Shown piece after piece: positions 1 through 8,693 of a DNA stretch of 64,000 bases; position 1 is the first letter of the stretch, and each line of letters opens with the position of its first letter. This stretch comes from Thiothrix caldifontis. GTDB lineage: Bacteria; Pseudomonadota; Gammaproteobacteria; Thiotrichales; Thiotrichaceae. The position numbers and the translations under genes were made by a program. The notes beneath the pieces were generated by a model. That model had not been told where the DNA came from. It saw nothing but the letters and a program-made list of their open reading frames with translations, and searched no databases. The stretch is from contig NZ_FNQP01000008.1 in assembly GCF_900107695.1 (NCBI RefSeq), positions 1 through 64,000 of the forward strand, written 5' to 3'.

Positions 1-87
1 CCGACAAAACAAACGGAGGAAAAAACCTAATAATTGGATGAGATTACAGCAAGTTAGGGAATGGAGGGCTTAAAGTTGATGCGTATA

Positions 88-110
88 GGGCGTATTCAAT
101 ACGCCCCTAC
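88..110. repeat. GGGCGTAT palindromic repeat, copy 1 (intergenic)
   Basis: Perfect palindrome GGGCGTATT-C-AATACGCCC at 88-106, followed by CTAC. Near-identical elements occur at 10800, 51446 and 53611. The copy lies just downstream of the leftward lipoprotein gene, so the hairpin may also act at its mRNA 3' end. The rest of 1-116 shows no gene. Confidence 0.75.
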
Positions 111-116
111 AAGCCT

Positions 117-719
117 TCACTTCGCCGGTGGTTTCCAGATGATGGCCTCCATCTGCCAGTTCGCCAATACGTCTTTCGGTGGCACAGAACCATCCGGGCC
201 GTTCCATGTCCCGCCAAATAGATACAGGATATTGCCGGTTTTTGGTGCGTAACACAGCACTTTCCCCGATAACTCCTCTGAGCCTGCGGCACATTCTTCT
301 GTTGCACCATACGTGTAAATATCGGCAAATGTTGACCCAATGGCATGACCTAAACCGTTACCGATTAAGTTGTCATGCACCATCACGGAAAACACTTTTG
401 CTTGTTTAGCATCTGGGTTAATGGTCAACAGCGGTTTCAACTCTTTGCTAACCATAATGACAGGGTACTCCTCTCCTTCGGTGTAATTTGTCCGCTGTGC
501 CACATTGAAGCCTTGGAAGACCATGGTGATGTCATGCAGATTGAAAGCAGTGCTACCATTGATCGGCCCAATACCATCAACGGATAACATCTCAACCGGC
601 TTGACCGATGATTGTGCCACTGAAGTATCCGACTGCCTATCATCGCAACCGACTACGGTGAACAGTGTGGCAATTGCCAAGACTCCCCATCCCTTTGCAC
701 GCAGATTCAGCATGTTCAC
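117..719 (-). CDS. Putative lipoprotein of unknown function
   Basis: A 200-residue protein. The N-terminus has a charged stretch, a hydrophobic run and a lipobox-like VVGC around residue 25, so it is probably a lipid-anchored envelope protein. The mature part is rich in G, N and T and has two widely spaced cysteines near the middle (ATEECAAG and GKVLCYAP) that could pair in the periplasm. No family was recognised. Transcription is divergent from the exonuclease gene that starts at 830. The reading frame is long and well supported by the signal; the function is open. Confidence 0.7.
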   Translation of the reverse strand: MNMLNLRAKGWGVLAIATLFTVVGCDDRQSDTSVAQSSVKPVEMLSVDGIGPINGSTAFNLHDITMVFQGFNVAQRTNYTEGEEYPVIMVSKELKPLLTINPDAKQAKVFSVMVHDNLIGNGLGHAIGSTFADIYTYGATEECAAGSEELSGKVLCYAPKTGNILYLFGGTWNGPDGSVPPKDVLANWQMEAIIWKPPAK

Positions 720-829
720 TCCTCTAGTTGATGACTACTCCAAAATATTCTGTCATAAAAAGCCTAACCGTGCATTTTTATGCTTCTCTGTTTATAGTCC
801 AGAAACTTAGCCATCACCTGAAAAATACC

Positions 830-1708
830 ATGCCCCAACATCCTGTCTGGCTCGTTGATGCCAGCATTTATGTATTCCGTCCTTGGTTTATACGCCAACC
901 AATCACGCTGGATCGTGAGGGTAATCCCATCAATGCGGTATTGGGGTTCCTTCGCTTTGTGTATAACCTGTTGCAAACCGAACAACCGCAGCAAATTGCG
1001 TTTGCTTTCGACATTAGCCTGCAAACCTCCACCCGCAAAGCCATTTACCCCGACTACAAAGCTAATCGCACCCCCGCCCCGGATAGCTTAAAGAAACAGT
1101 TTCAACTGTGCCGTGATTTTTTGGATACGCTCGGTATTGTGCAAGCTGCCAGCCCGCATTTTGAAGCGGATGACGTGATTGGCACATGGGCAAAACAGCA
1201 GCGCGATAACGGGCAAGCCTGCATGATTATCAGCGGAGACAAAGACTTGGCGCAATTGGTTGCTGAACGTGACATCTGGTGGGATTATGGCAAACGCACG
1301 CCACTACCACCCGGCGGGGTGAAAAAAGAATTTGGGGTTTGGCCTGCGCAAATCCCCGATCAATTGGCGCTGGCGGGCGATGAGGCGGATAATATCCCCG
1401 GCATTCCAGGCGTGGGCATGTCCACCGCCGCCAAACTGTTGCAGAAATTCAGCAGTGTGGAAATCTTACTATCCCGCATTCCCGAAATCGGGTTAATGAA
1501 AACCCGTGGTGCAAAACGTTTACAAGCACTGGTGGAGGAACATCAAGCCACCGTGCGACTGGCACGGCAATTAACCGGCATTTATTGTGATGTACCCGAC
1601 ATACCGACAGTTTTACAGCGCAAGCCCAAAGACTTGGTAAAATTACAATCACTCTGTGAACAACTGGGGTTAACAGAACAGCAAGTCAAACTGTGGGCTG
1701 CGGTCTAA
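830..1708 (+). CDS. 5'-3' exonuclease (FEN/Xni-like, PolI N-terminal type)
   Basis: A protein of about 292 residues resembling the free-standing 5'-3' exonuclease (flap endonuclease) domain of DNA polymerase I, as in Xni/ExoIX. Visible family signatures are WLVDASIYVFRPWF at the N-terminus, AFDISLQTSTRKAIYPDYKANR, the metal-binding EADDVIGTWA, SGDKDLAQLV, and the helix-hairpin-helix stretch DEADNIPGIPGVGMSTAAKLL. The frame is open from 728, but the start at 830 (MPQHPVWLVDA) places the first catalytic aspartate at the normal distance from the N-terminus. There is no polymerase domain and the length fits a stand-alone nuclease. Likely roles are flap removal and RNA-primer processing. Confidence 0.88.
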   Translation: MPQHPVWLVDASIYVFRPWFIRQPITLDREGNPINAVLGFLRFVYNLLQTEQPQQIAFAFDISLQTSTRKAIYPDYKANRTPAPDSLKKQFQLCRDFLDTLGIVQAASPHFEADDVIGTWAKQQRDNGQACMIISGDKDLAQLVAERDIWWDYGKRTPLPPGGVKKEFGVWPAQIPDQLALAGDEADNIPGIPGVGMSTAAKLLQKFSSVEILLSRIPEIGLMKTRGAKRLQALVEEHQATVRLARQLTGIYCDVPDIPTVLQRKPKDLVKLQSLCEQLGLTEQQVKLWAAV

Positions 1709-1842
1709 TGATCAAATAAGCGATGGTGGCATAGCAAATTCAAATGGCACTTTCCCCAAGCAGCCATACTCTCAATCAGCTATATATTAAGCAGAAGAAA
1801 AATATATCAAGCCAATGAGTGGGCAAGAATGCGAGGGCAACC

Positions 1843-3198
1843 ATGATGCTGGGCTGGGTATCTATCGAAAAAGAAGCTGTCACGCCAGCGTGTGCGGCAT
1901 GGGTCAGTGCGCTGTGCCGGGCAACACAACATCACCACATACCTGAACTCCACCCAAGCGACCAACCGGGCATACTGATCGCCAACCACTGTGATGATAC
2001 GTTACTGGAAAAACTCCCCCACTACGCCGAACAAGCCAGCCACCGCCTGATTCTGATCTGTTGCCAGCCCATGCTTTCACTGGAACAACAACTCCACCTG
2101 ATTGCTGCGGGCGTGTCGCGCTTATTTTGCTGGCAAGATACACATAGCCTCCTGCAAGCCGTATTAGGGCAATTGCAACGCTGGGCGCAAATCGACCGTA
2201 TTCTAAGTGCGCGTGCTATCCGTGAGCAGATCATCGGGCAAAGCCCCACATGGTTAAAAGTGTTACGCAATACGGTTGAAATTGGGCGCTATTCCAACGC
2301 CAATGTGCTGTTACTCGGCGAACCAGGTACAGGCAAGGAATTGATTGCCCGTCTGTTACATACCGTTGACCAACGTGAACACAAGCAAGATCTCGTGGTA
2401 TTGGATTGCACTACCGTCGTTCCCGAATTGGCAGGCAGTGAATTTTTCGGGCATGAAAAAGGCGCGTTCACCAATGCGATTCGCACCCGTGAAGGCATGT
2501 TTGAACAAGCCGCAGGCGGCACATTATTTCTGGATGAAGTGGGCGAACTGCCCGCCTTTCTGCAAGCCTCGTTACTGCGCGTGATTCAAGAAAAAGCTTA
2601 TAAAAAAGTCGGCGGCGACCGCTGGCATAACCTCGACTTCCGTTTAGTCAGCGCCACCAATCGCGATTTGGAAAGCGCTCAGCAACAAGGCACATTCCGC
2701 CAGGATTTTTTCCACCGCATTGCCAGCTACATTATCCGCCTCCCCCCACTGCGAATGCGCAAGGATGATATTCCGCTGCTACTCGACAAATTCTTGCAGG
2801 AAGAATTGTCCGAGCAAGCACCCACAGTCGATCCCACCGTTATCCATGCACTACAAGCGCATGATTTTCCGGGAAATGTGCGTGAATTGCGTCAACTGGT
2901 AAGAGCCATGTGCGGGCGTTATAACGGTTACGGTGCATTATCCACTAATGATATTCCGCGTGATTACTTGCACAAAATTGGCACTGCCTATTTCGCTGAT
3001 TACGAGGAAAGTTTTCACCAACCTGTCCTCACGGCTCTGCATCACGGCATGGATTTAAAGACCCTCAAAGAATACGTGGCAGACATCGCCCGCACCCTCA
3101 CACTGCAAGAAGAACACGGCAATATGGCAAAAGCGGCGGAACGCTTAGGGATTACCGTGCGTTCCTTACAGCAATTCCGCGCTAAGTGGACACCTTAG
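1843..3198 (+). CDS. Sigma-54-type AAA+ transcriptional activator with GAFTNA loop
   Basis: A protein of about 451 residues. It has a divergent N-terminal domain of about 125 residues, possibly a degenerate receiver (VpsR/FleQ-like); a sigma-54-interaction AAA+ domain with Walker A GEPGTGKE (residues 159-166) and Walker B GTLFLDEVGE (about 226-235); and a Fis-type helix-turn-helix at the C-terminus (MAKAAERLGITVRSLQQF). The loop that contacts sigma-54 reads GAFTNA (207-212) instead of GAFTGA. The ATG at 1843 follows GAGGG at a usable distance; a GTG at 1819 is also in frame. The gene converges on the leftward accessory operon and overlaps the last gene by 33 bases. Because that operon has a perfect sigma-54 promoter at 8694-8709, this protein is the obvious candidate activator (inference). 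Confidence 0.85.
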   Translation: MMLGWVSIEKEAVTPACAAWVSALCRATQHHHIPELHPSDQPGILIANHCDDTLLEKLPHYAEQASHRLILICCQPMLSLEQQLHLIAAGVSRLFCWQDTHSLLQAVLGQLQRWAQIDRILSARAIREQIIGQSPTWLKVLRNTVEIGRYSNANVLLLGEPGTGKELIARLLHTVDQREHKQDLVVLDCTTVVPELAGSEFFGHEKGAFTNAIRTREGMFEQAAGGTLFLDEVGELPAFLQASLLRVIQEKAYKKVGGDRWHNLDFRLVSATNRDLESAQQQGTFRQDFFHRIASYIIRLPPLRMRKDDIPLLLDKFLQEELSEQAPTVDPTVIHALQAHDFPGNVRELRQLVRAMCGRYNGYGALSTNDIPRDYLHKIGTAYFADYEESFHQPVLTALHHGMDLKTLKEYVADIARTLTLQEEHGNMAKAAERLGITVRSLQQFRAKWTP

Positions 3199-4239
3199 AT
3201 ACACCAATGCCTGCCGTAATAACTGCACCAAGCGCTGAATCGCGTCACGTCGATGCCCTGCCCGCAAAATCACGGTTAACGCACAAGCCCCGCAATCCGT
3301 GCGTGTGACCACGGTTTCTACCTGCCGTTGGCGCAAATAACGGTATACCGCCACGCACTGCCAACCGTGAGGAAACACCAACTTTTGCACCGGAAACACC
3401 CCACCTTCCAAGCGTATACCCAAACCGCGCAGTTGTGCCTGAAAATAACGGATATTTCCCACTAACAAGCGCCGCCGCCATTCGCCTGCTTGTGCATGTT
3501 GCTGGAGAGCGTATAAAGCATGTTCCACCAACCAAGGTGAAGGCGGGCTACAATAGGTGCGGGTATGTGAGCGTTCACGAAACCCCTGCACCACTGCCTC
3601 ACTCCCTGATAACACCGCAAGCGGCGTACCCAACGCTTTAGCCAGCGAGGCAATCAGCACCACCTGTTCACTGGCTGCCCCGACCCACGGCAAAATACCG
3701 CCACCATCACTTCCAAAGGGCAATGACGGTGAGGGATTCTGCCCCAATAGCCCCAAGGTTTGCGTATCATCCAACACCAACCAACCACGCCGCCCCGCCA
3801 ATAGTTGCAAACAAATATTCACCGCAAACGGCTGATTACGGCGTAATGACCAACTGTCTGCCACCACCATTACCGCACTGACAGCGGCAACCCGCGCCAA
3901 TTGTTGCGCCAATTCCGCCATATTCCGAAATGTCTGCAACCGTTGCGCATTAAAAGCACGTTTTGCTAACAGTTGGATAAACGGGTAGGTATCCTGCGCC
4001 ATAAAAACCTGCACGGGCGTTTGCCGTACCCACTCAAACCAGTCCCAAAACAAATGCAAGGTTGATACCCCCAACACCGCAGCGGCTTGCCCCTGCATCG
4101 CCGCCAATTGCGCGGCTAATGCCCGCTCTTGCACGGATTCGTACAAGACAGCGGGCATTCCGGTAGCAACGGGTTGAGTAGTCACTTGCTGCGGGTAAGG
4201 GTTCAGATCCAAATAATGCGCACGATTAAAATGCAACAC
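3166..4239 (-). CDS. Divergent alpha-oxoamine synthase-like PLP enzyme
   Basis: A 357-residue protein resembling fold-type I PLP enzymes of the BioF/KBL/CqsA group, which condense an amino acid with an acyl-CoA. The Schiff-base lysine box is visible as SLAKALG (about residues 197-203; family T/S-L-S-K-A-x-G). The cofactor motif reads LVLDDTQTLGLLG, where the family has D-D/E-A-H-x-x-G, so the usual His is Gln. It is slightly short for the family (about 390). It starts with GTG directly after the TAA stop of the 603-residue protein (no spacer), which implies translational coupling. It is the last gene of the leftward operon and overlaps the convergent activator. The substrate is unknown; biotin synthesis is unlikely given the context. 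Confidence 0.7.
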   Translation of the reverse strand: MLHFNRAHYLDLNPYPQQVTTQPVATGMPAVLYESVQERALAAQLAAMQGQAAAVLGVSTLHLFWDWFEWVRQTPVQVFMAQDTYPFIQLLAKRAFNAQRLQTFRNMAELAQQLARVAAVSAVMVVADSWSLRRNQPFAVNICLQLLAGRRGWLVLDDTQTLGLLGQNPSPSLPFGSDGGGILPWVGAASEQVVLIASLAKALGTPLAVLSGSEAVVQGFRERSHTRTYCSPPSPWLVEHALYALQQHAQAGEWRRRLLVGNIRYFQAQLRGLGIRLEGGVFPVQKLVFPHGWQCVAVYRYLRQRQVETVVTRTDCGACALTVILRAGHRRDAIQRLVQLLRQALVYLRCPLSAELL

Positions 4240-6051
4240 TTAGGAAGCCTCACGTTGCAACAACCAATAAGACGGTGGTTTTGCGTCCAATGCTGCCTGT
4301 GTCACCGGATCCGTCAGATCAACCCCTGTCACCGCCCGGTAAGCATGGGCATAACGCTGGATGTCATCACGCCAGAAAACCGCCCAAGACAACGCCACTT
4401 CGCTCTTATCAATCTGACTCCAAGACGCAAAGCGAATCGACAATAACAAACGCTCACCGGTTTGCGCCAAATCCACAAAATGGGTGGTTGCCGTACCCGA
4501 CCAACCTTGCAAACGTTTCATGCCATCGACCCGATCCATCCAGCGCTCTTTTTGGGGAACCATGATGCGCCCACCAATAAACTCACGCATTTCAGGGCGA
4601 GCTAACATCCACTGCATCATCAGCATTTCCTTACGCGCCACCCAAGGCAAATCACCGTATTGGTTATGCGCCCCTTCTGCCAAAATCAGATGCACCTCAC
4701 GTAAGGCATTTAGCAACGGAAACGCATCCGCCTTAATCGTTGTATCATCGTAGGCATGGAAAAACCGGTGTGCCAAATTCAACAATTGATGGAACGCCCC
4801 CAAAAAATGCGAACGGCTATCAGCGGTTTTGATTTTGGGTACAGCTTTACCCGCCAAGGAGAAACCATAATGATGGTCATATTCATACGCACGGCGCACC
4901 AAGGAAAGACGTGCGGGTTCATCTTGAATATAGCCCCACAATAAACTGCTCATCGGGCGTAACGGATCAATATCCATTCTTGCTAATGGGTCACGTACAC
5001 CGGCACGCACATTCTGGAAACGCCGTGTAATGGCATTCATCGTCTGTACCAACAAACTCTCTTCCATCCAATACGACCAAATCAATTCAATCATTGTCGG
5101 ACAAGCAGCCCGTGCCGTAGAAATACCATAACAAGACTCGTCCCCTACATCTCTCGCATTGATGGCAAAGCCCAACGCCATACCACTTTTTAAGGGTAAT
5201 TCAGCCAGTTTTTCTCGAATCAATTGCATATAAGGCAACGGTAGCGGTTGTGAGACATCACGCTTAATGCCTAACAAATAATTATCTTTTAACTTTTGTG
5301 CATTCTTGCGCCATTCCTCAAGCAAGTTAGTACTAGCATCACCTTTATCAACAAAGGTCAACCATTGCTCGAGCATATTATCATTATTAACAACCCCACA
5401 TTCTTCCTTAAGAAAACAATCAGTTGCCACATTTAAAGCATCGTAAGCATTAGCGCCTTGAAAGGGAACTCTATCGGAATAATACTGCTCCTGCTGAGGA
5501 CTACCAGTCGTTTCCAAACAAAACACATCATTTAAATATTTACCATACGCGTCAAATGAAATCGCTACCGTTCTCTCTTTAATAACCTCCCATAACACAC
5601 TTTCATAACTAGGGCGTTTACTAGCCGGTTGCAAACTAACCGGCAGTGCATCATCCTCCCGACTCTTTTTAATAAACCTTGAGGCATCAATAACAATACC
5701 ATCTGCCAGCTTTTCAATTTCATCCTCTTGAATAATTGAAATATTAAACTTAACCGGCGATTTCTCATCAAATGCCTCATGCCTTAACATTTCAACAATT
5801 CGCTGATTATCGTCAAGCAGCAAAATAAGCACTATAGAATCTCTATCAACTTCACCCAGCTTTGAGCTAACATCAAGACTAATTGAACAAGGACTCGAAG
5901 ATTCATTAACAATCGCTTCGACATGTTGATTAGTCTTTGGATTAAAAATAGTGATCTTTTCAATATCCTGACAGTTTGCTCTTTTATCCCTAATTTCAAA
6001 ATTAAATACCTTCTCAGGTATATATTCCTGCTTAGTTTTGGAAGCCATCAC
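4240..6051 (-). CDS. Unrecognised 603-residue protein of the accessory operon
   Basis: No family was recognised. The N-terminal third (about residues 1-200) is encoded by markedly AT-rich DNA, is rich in I, D, E and K and looks soluble. The C-terminal two thirds are aromatic- and tryptophan-rich, with segments such as LIWSYWMEESLLVQTMNAI and GDLPWVARKEMLMMQWML. There is no signal peptide and no clear membrane segment. The difference in base composition between the halves suggests a composite origin. It lies between the metallopeptidase and the PLP enzyme, with only about 28 bases to the former and none to the latter, so it probably belongs to the same transcription unit and process. Function unknown. 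Confidence 0.75.
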   Translation of the reverse strand: MMASKTKQEYIPEKVFNFEIRDKRANCQDIEKITIFNPKTNQHVEAIVNESSSPCSISLDVSSKLGEVDRDSIVLILLLDDNQRIVEMLRHEAFDEKSPVKFNISIIQEDEIEKLADGIVIDASRFIKKSREDDALPVSLQPASKRPSYESVLWEVIKERTVAISFDAYGKYLNDVFCLETTGSPQQEQYYSDRVPFQGANAYDALNVATDCFLKEECGVVNNDNMLEQWLTFVDKGDASTNLLEEWRKNAQKLKDNYLLGIKRDVSQPLPLPYMQLIREKLAELPLKSGMALGFAINARDVGDESCYGISTARAACPTMIELIWSYWMEESLLVQTMNAITRRFQNVRAGVRDPLARMDIDPLRPMSSLLWGYIQDEPARLSLVRRAYEYDHHYGFSLAGKAVPKIKTADSRSHFLGAFHQLLNLAHRFFHAYDDTTIKADAFPLLNALREVHLILAEGAHNQYGDLPWVARKEMLMMQWMLARPEMREFIGGRIMVPQKERWMDRVDGMKRLQGWSGTATTHFVDLAQTGERLLLSIRFASWSQIDKSEVALSWAVFWRDDIQRYAHAYRAVTGVDLTDPVTQAALDAKPPSYWLLQREAS

Positions 6052-6078
6052 TCACTCTCCTGCATACTAAGGTATGCG

Positions 6079-7347
6079 TTACGATTTGCTAACAGCATCG
6101 GCTTTGCCAATGCCAGAATTCTCCAACGCCCAATGGTTGAACAAGCGCTTTAACAGTTCTGCTTCATTCGCCGCACCCAATGCGCCATCCTCACGCGCTT
6201 GCCCAAATACGGCAAACACTTCACCGGGGGGACGGCTGTACATCGCCGGTGGATTCTGTTGCCATTGCCGGAAACGCCGTCGCAAGCGTGCCGGTTGCCG
6301 CGCTGCTAAAGGAAATAAATCCACCAATGGCTTATCCCCCATCGCCTGCGGTCGGAACGCCAATAAGGTTTGGGCAAAATCAGGCAAACTTTCCATTAAT
6401 CCCTCAACAATCTGGCGCTCAGCCGGATTCACGCTACTGAGGGGATACATCGCCTCCCAACGCTCCCGAATCCGTTGCCACTGCGGATCAGGAAACAACC
6501 TTTCCCCCAAATGGCAACTGATCTGCACCCGCATCCAAGGGAATGGATGCGGCGCATCCATATTGATACGGAACACAAACGCTCGCGGCAGCATCACCAC
6601 CAGCATCAACCCCGTGGTGGCGGTCACGCCAAGCTGCGCTAACGCCCAAAAGTCCGCCAGAATTTCCGAACGCCAGCGTATCCAAAAATCCCATGCCTGC
6701 CCTGCTTGACGCTGTGCCTGCAACACCTCGCCAAAATTGTTGACCAAATCCAATTGCGCCGCCCCTTGATGCCCCACTTCATGAAACAACGACGACGCAA
6801 TCCCGCCACCCACCATGCGTTCACGCGGAACACGCACAATACTGACCGGGTTAGTCACACCACCCGGCAGCCGAGTACGCGCCCGCCGAATCGCTGCCCC
6901 ATGCCCACGTTCCAAATAACAAATCATCGGCAACAGCTCGTAATATCCGCCCGGCTTGCGTAAGGCATCTTGGGCGGCATAATCCAGCGCTGACATCCAC
7001 ACCCCATGCTCATATTCACCGCGTTGGGTCAGCACATCCGCAAAAATGTCCAACTGATCCAACACCGCATTAAAACGCAACTTCACTACCGTAAACTGGC
7101 GCTGTGCCACTGTCGGTTTAGCCGCTTTGCCTGCCCCACTGCGTAACCACTGACGAAAGCCTGTAATGCGCTGCCGTTGCAGATCGCGTTGCTGACGCAG
7201 ATGCACCTCAATCGCGTGCAAAATGGTATGACCCGGTGATGACGCCGCCACCATCGGCATGGTTTTGGAAAACGGCAACACCGACTCCAAGCGGCTCAGC
7301 AAGGCACTTGCCTCCTGATCCAGATACGCATTCAGGGCAGCCGACAT
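6079..7347 (-). CDS. HExxH zinc metallopeptidase of the accessory operon
   Basis: A protein of about 422 residues with a zinc-binding HEVGHQ motif near residues 188-193. About 45 residues downstream is SEILADFWA, which supplies the E-x-x-x-D arrangement of a third zinc ligand in gluzincin/M48-like enzymes. There is no obvious signal peptide; one hydrophobic stretch (ATTGLMLVVMLPRAFVF) follows the active-site region. The frame is open to 7425, but the ATG at 7347 has a strong AGGAGGTGTGTC ribosome site, so this start is preferred. It lies directly downstream of the two glycine-rich small proteins, so these are its most plausible substrates (inference). The exact peptidase family was not assigned. 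Confidence 0.78.
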   Translation of the reverse strand: MSAALNAYLDQEASALLSRLESVLPFSKTMPMVAASSPGHTILHAIEVHLRQQRDLQRQRITGFRQWLRSGAGKAAKPTVAQRQFTVVKLRFNAVLDQLDIFADVLTQRGEYEHGVWMSALDYAAQDALRKPGGYYELLPMICYLERGHGAAIRRARTRLPGGVTNPVSIVRVPRERMVGGGIASSLFHEVGHQGAAQLDLVNNFGEVLQAQRQAGQAWDFWIRWRSEILADFWALAQLGVTATTGLMLVVMLPRAFVFRINMDAPHPFPWMRVQISCHLGERLFPDPQWQRIRERWEAMYPLSSVNPAERQIVEGLMESLPDFAQTLLAFRPQAMGDKPLVDLFPLAARQPARLRRRFRQWQQNPPAMYSRPPGEVFAVFGQAREDGALGAANEAELLKRLFNHWALENSGIGKADAVSKS

Positions 7348-7357
7348 GACACACCTC

Positions 7358-7996
7358 CTAAAAGCCGAACAAAATGACTTTGTTACCCTTTCTGACCCAC
7401 GTACCGCGTCTGCCTGCCATACCACCCGTGATGGGAGGGAAATAACGCTGACAAGCCTTAGTAACCACCGCTTTCACGGCGGATGGTGGTGCACTCGGTG
7501 GCAACCGCGCCATTTGCTTACCCGTAGTTTGTGCCGCTTGCACAACCCGACGCGCCACATTCAGGGATGCGCGGTTTTTACTGCCACTGGGTAATTCGCC
7601 AAACAAACGGTTAGCACTTTGGTCAACCCAACCCCGTGCCGCATCTGCCCCTTTATTCACCAAGTCAGTACCAATACCCGTCCAGGCTTGCTTCAAATGC
7701 GGCTTGGCGGTATTGAATAAAAAACGCCCCGCCTGTTTGGCTAATGGCACAGCACGTTTCGCAGCTTGGCGGATTAAGCTACCGAGAAACTGCTCCATTT
7801 CAGCCTCACTATCCAGCTCCAATAATTCATTGGCTAAGGCTTCTTCCGCATCCATTCCCGCCTCAAACTCACCATCGGTTTCAAACTCGAATTCATCTTG
7901 AGTTTCCCACTCGTTGTCGGCTTCCCATTCTGATTCATTGTCGGTTTCCCATTCGCTTTGCACCCCACGTAACAGGGTTCCATCAATATCGTGCAT
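7358..7996 (-). CDS. Acidic-head protein 2 with C-terminal WVRKGNK box
   Basis: A protein of about 212 residues. Layout: a very acidic N-terminus of alternating E, D, W and F (about residues 10-45); a leader-like segment ELLELDSEAEMEQFLGSLIR; a cationic Ala/Lys-rich middle with amphipathic helices; and a C-terminal RGTWVRKGNKVILFGF. The order matches the neighbour at 8023-8646: ELLE-x-x-SE-x-E-x-E-x-FLG-x-L, then ARR-V, then G-x-WVR-x-GN-x-I-L-x-G. The start at 7996 (MHDIDG) follows AGGAGACGTGTC; an upstream in-frame start at 8065 lacks this support. Ten bases separate its stop from the start of the metallopeptidase. Function unknown; a secreted or processed effector/bacteriocin-like protein is one possibility. 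Confidence 0.75.
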   Translation of the reverse strand: MHDIDGTLLRGVQSEWETDNESEWEADNEWETQDEFEFETDGEFEAGMDAEEALANELLELDSEAEMEQFLGSLIRQAAKRAVPLAKQAGRFLFNTAKPHLKQAWTGIGTDLVNKGADAARGWVDQSANRLFGELPSGSKNRASLNVARRVVQAAQTTGKQMARLPPSAPPSAVKAVVTKACQRYFPPITGGMAGRRGTWVRKGNKVILFGF

Positions 7997-8022
7997 GACA
8001 CGTCTCCTCTTGCCTGAATTGT

Positions 8023-8646
8023 TTAAACACCCAACAAAATGATGCGATTGCCACTTCTGACCCAACGCCCAGAATTGGCACGTTTACCCGCTGGACGCGG
8101 ACGGTTTTGCAATAATCCAGGGGCGTGCAAACGTGCAGCATTCTGAATCGCACGATTGACCACCACATCCGGCGCTCCACGTTGGCTATTCTGAGCAGCC
8201 GAAGCCGTGGTCGCACCAGCCAAACGTACAAAGCGGCGAGCCACTTCAAACTCCATGTCTTCTGGACTCATGCCTTCCATTTCCAGCTCAAACAAAGAAC
8301 TCGCAAACGAACCCAGTTTGCCGCCAATCGCGCCCCCGACACCCGGCACGACAAAATTACCCAAAGCAGCACCCGCTACGGGCAAGGCTTTCTTTGCCAA
8401 GCCTTTCAGGAAACCACCCACCGCTTTACCCGCAGGTGAGCGCACAAAGTTACCGATCCCCTTGGCGGCTCTCTTAACCAATTTACCAAGGAACGCTTCC
8501 AGCTCTTCCTCAGAACCAACTTCCAATAACTCGGCTGCTAATTCCATTTCCTGCTGTTCGGTAAACGGACGGGTGAGACTGTTATCCTCGAACTCATTCT
8601 CGAATTCGTCTTCAAATTCAAAAGCTTCAAATTCTGCTGCGTACAT
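8023..8646 (-). CDS. Acidic-head, glycine-zipper protein 1 with C-terminal WVRSGNR box
   Basis: A protein of about 207 residues and the first gene of the sigma-54-driven operon. Residues 1-25 are nearly all E, F, D and A. Next come MELAAELLEVGSEEELEAFL, a cationic region (GKLVKRAAKGIGNFVRSP), a glycine-zipper hydrophobic segment (GAALGNFVVPGVGGAIGGKL), a helix FEVARRFVRLAGA, and the tail GRWVRSGNRIILLGV. The charge pattern (acidic head, cationic membrane-active-looking core) resembles antimicrobial or pore-forming precursors, but this is only a resemblance. ATG at 8646 has AAGGAG upstream. It shares the leader-like and tail motifs with the next gene, so the two are probably diverged paralogues. 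Confidence 0.75.
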   Translation of the reverse strand: MYAAEFEAFEFEDEFENEFEDNSLTRPFTEQQEMELAAELLEVGSEEELEAFLGKLVKRAAKGIGNFVRSPAGKAVGGFLKGLAKKALPVAGAALGNFVVPGVGGAIGGKLGSFASSLFELEMEGMSPEDMEFEVARRFVRLAGATTASAAQNSQRGAPDVVVNRAIQNAARLHAPGLLQNRPRPAGKRANSGRWVRSGNRIILLGV

Positions 8647-8693
8647 GATGACTTCTCCTTGATGAAACACGTTTCCAATCACACAAGTGATAT

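Noticed and set aside
6074-6709. 211-residue rightward open frame
   Set aside because: Antisense to the metallopeptidase; Ser/Arg-rich composition of an artefact.
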